The notes under the pieces: generated by a model
The model's input: the letters and a program-made list of their open reading frames with translations, nothing else
Told to the model about the DNA's origin: nothing
Database searches by the model: none
In this document: piece after piece, positions 62,501 through 64,000 of the stretch
Position numbering within the stretch: the stretch's first letter is position 1
How the letters are laid out: each line of letters begins with the position of its first letter
From: Procambarus clarkii
Taxonomy: Eukaryota; Arthropoda; Malacostraca; Decapoda; Cambaridae
Direction: 5' to 3'
Length of the DNA stretch: 64,000 nucleotides
Assembly: GCF_040958095.1 (NCBI RefSeq)
Contig: NC_091193.1
Span: 24,942,901 to 25,006,900, forward strand
Made by a program: the position numbers and the translations under genes

Positions 62501-64000
62501 GAGGTGGGTAGTGTGTCACTAGCCAGGAGGTGGGTAGTGGGTGTGTCACTAGCCAGGAGGTGGGTAGTGTGTCACTAGCCAGGAGGTGGGTAGTGTGTGT
62601 GTCACTAGCCAGGAGGTGGGTAGTGTGTCACTAGCCAGGAGGTGGGTAGTGTGTCACTAGCCAGGAGGTGGGTAGTGGGTGTGTCACTAGCCAGGAGGTG
62701 GGTAGTGTGTGTGTCACTAGCCAGGAGGTGGGTAGTGTGTCACTAGCCAGGAGGTGGGTAGTGTGTCACTAGCCAGGAGGTGGGTAGTGTGTCACTAGCC
62801 AGGAGGTGGGTAGTGTGTCACTAGCCAGGAGGTGGGTAGTGTGTGTGTCACTAGCCAGGAGGTGGGTAGTGTATCACTAGCCAGGAGGTGGGTAGTGTAT
62901 CACTAGCCAGGAGGTGGGTAGTGTGTGTGTCACTAGCCAGGAGGTGGGTAGTGGGTGTGTCACTAGCCAGGAGGTGGGTAGTGGGTGTGTCACTAGCCAG
63001 GAGGTGGGTAGTGGGTGTGTCACTAGCCAGGAGGTGGGTAGTGGGTGTGTCACTAGCCAGGAGGTGGGTAGTGGGTGTGTCACTAGCCAGGAGGTGGGTA
63101 GTGGGTGTGTCACTAGCCAGGAGGTGGGTAGTGGGTGTGTCACTAGCCAGGAGGTGGGTAGTGGGTGTGTCACTAGCCAGGAGGTGGGTAGTGTGTGTGT
63201 CACTAGCCAGGAGGTGGGTAGTGGGTGTGTCACTAGCCAGGAGGTGGGTAGTGTGTGTGTCACTAGCCAGGAGGTGGGTAGTGGGTGTGTCACTAGCCAG
63301 GAGGTGGGTAGTGGGTGTGTCACTAGCCAGGAGGTGGGTAGTGGGTGTGTCACTAGCCAGGAGGTGGGTAGTGGGTGTGTCACTAGCCAGGAGGTGGGTA
63401 GTGGGTGTGTCACTAGCCAGGAGGTGGGTAGTGGGTGTGTCACTAGCCAGGAGGTGGGTAGTGTGTCACTAGCCAGGAGGTGGGTAGTGTGTCACTAGCC
63501 AGGAGGTGGGTAGTGTGTCACTAGCCAGGAGGTGGGTAGTGGGTGTGTCACTAGCCAGGAGGTTGGTAGTGGGTGTGTCACTAGCCAGGAGGTGGGTAGT
63601 GGGTGTGTCACTAGCCAGGAGGTGGGTAGTGTGTCACTAGCCAGGAGGTGGGTAGTGTGTCACTAGCCAGGAGGTGGGTAGTGTGTCACTAGCCAGGAGA
63701 TGGGTAGTGTGTCACTAGCCAGGAGGTGGGTAGTGGGTGTGTCACTAGCCAGGAGGTGGGTAGTGGGTGTGTCACTAGCCATGAGGTGGGTAGTGTGTCA
63801 CTAGCCAGGAGGTGGGTAATGGGTGTGTCACTAGCCAGGAGGTGGGTAGTGGGTGTGTCACTAGCCAGGAGGTGGGTAGTGGGTGTGTCACTAGCCAGGA
63901 GGTGGGTAGTGTGTCACTAGCCAGGAGGTGGGTAGTGGGTGTGTCACTAGCCAGGAGGTGGGTAGTGGGTGTGTCACTAGCCAGGAGGTGGGTAGTGGGT
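53588..64000. repeat. 26/30-bp minisatellite, over 10.4 kb, runs off the window
   Basis: Unit core GTCACTAGCCAGGAGGTGGG TAGT followed by GT (26-bp unit) or by GGGTGT or GTGTGT (30-bp unit); 28-bp and 27/29-bp units also occur. About 370 copies, with the array still going at the right edge. Long and short units are arranged in blocks: 58,800-59,300 and 62,930-63,450 are nearly all 30-bp units. Segment duplications are visible (see findings). The 56,150-57,130 part is disordered, with many single-base indels. Frames open only where 30-bp units dominate. Confidence 0.97.

Noticed and set aside
53588..64000. CRISPR-like regularly spaced repeat
   Set aside because: Head-to-tail tandem satellite without unique spacers, in a eukaryotic context.

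Overview
This is eukaryotic DNA, very probably from a decapod crustacean and most likely a freshwater crayfish. The evidence is (i) split coding exons of an animal CCDC102A-like coiled-coil gene with consensus splice sites, and (ii) a repeat mix I associate with decapod genomes: CR1-like LINEs with a 3' ACTAGGTGAGTAC-type tail, tRNA-derived SINEs, DIRS-like tyrosine-recombinase retrotransposons, Penelope-like elements (PLEs), Tigger/pogo elements, many (TA)n tracts and large minisatellites. The species call is inference. There are no bacterial operons, no CRISPR array and no rRNA gene.

Layout. The only host gene recognised is on the minus strand, from about 34.55 kb down to 10.83 kb. Six exons (34,412-34,552; 24,497-24,607; 23,167-23,364; 19,665-20,509; 11,669-11,872; 10,827-11,058) join in frame into 574 codons of a CCDC102A-like protein. 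Its 3' exons are not seen and probably lie left of the window. 1-10.8 kb (downstream side or a 3' intron): LINE 3' fragment, DIRS-related non-coding repeats, a TTAA-flanked piggyBac-like non-autonomous element, a 2.5 kb Tigger-like element with internal tandem repeats. 11.9-19.6 kb (intron): DIRS-related repeats, a 19-bp minisatellite, a tRNA-derived SINE, and a DIRS copy that lost its RT. 20.5-23.2 kb (intron): second DIRS copy and a SINE. 24.6-34.4 kb (first intron seen): an endonuclease-bearing LINE fragment, two families of PLE sequence in large inverted repeats, Tigger elements and a LINE RT fragment.

Upstream of the gene, 34.9-64 kb: a 24-bp satellite (34.9-39.3 kb), a 42-bp satellite (40.3-41.3 kb), two CR1-like LINEs (41.95-44.3 and 45.94-49.5 kb, the second with an esterase-type ORF1 and an almost intact ORF2), a palindromic MITE carrying TTAGG motifs, SINE pieces, a 30-bp satellite (52.0-53.2 kb) and a 26/30-bp satellite that fills 53.6 kb to the window end.

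The most interesting hidden signal is RNA-level: six sites in the PLE sequences fold as hammerhead ribozymes. Three form one family with a U3/A8 change in the usually C3/G8 core pair, and three form a second family with a self-complementary stem III that suggests dimer action. Hammerheads in PLEs are known in general; these variants deserve a test. Other points are a 301-bp-arm palindrome with no mismatch seen, an 850-bp PLE inverted repeat, and satellites with higher-order structure and stop-free frames of up to 1,293 codons that I do not regard as genes.
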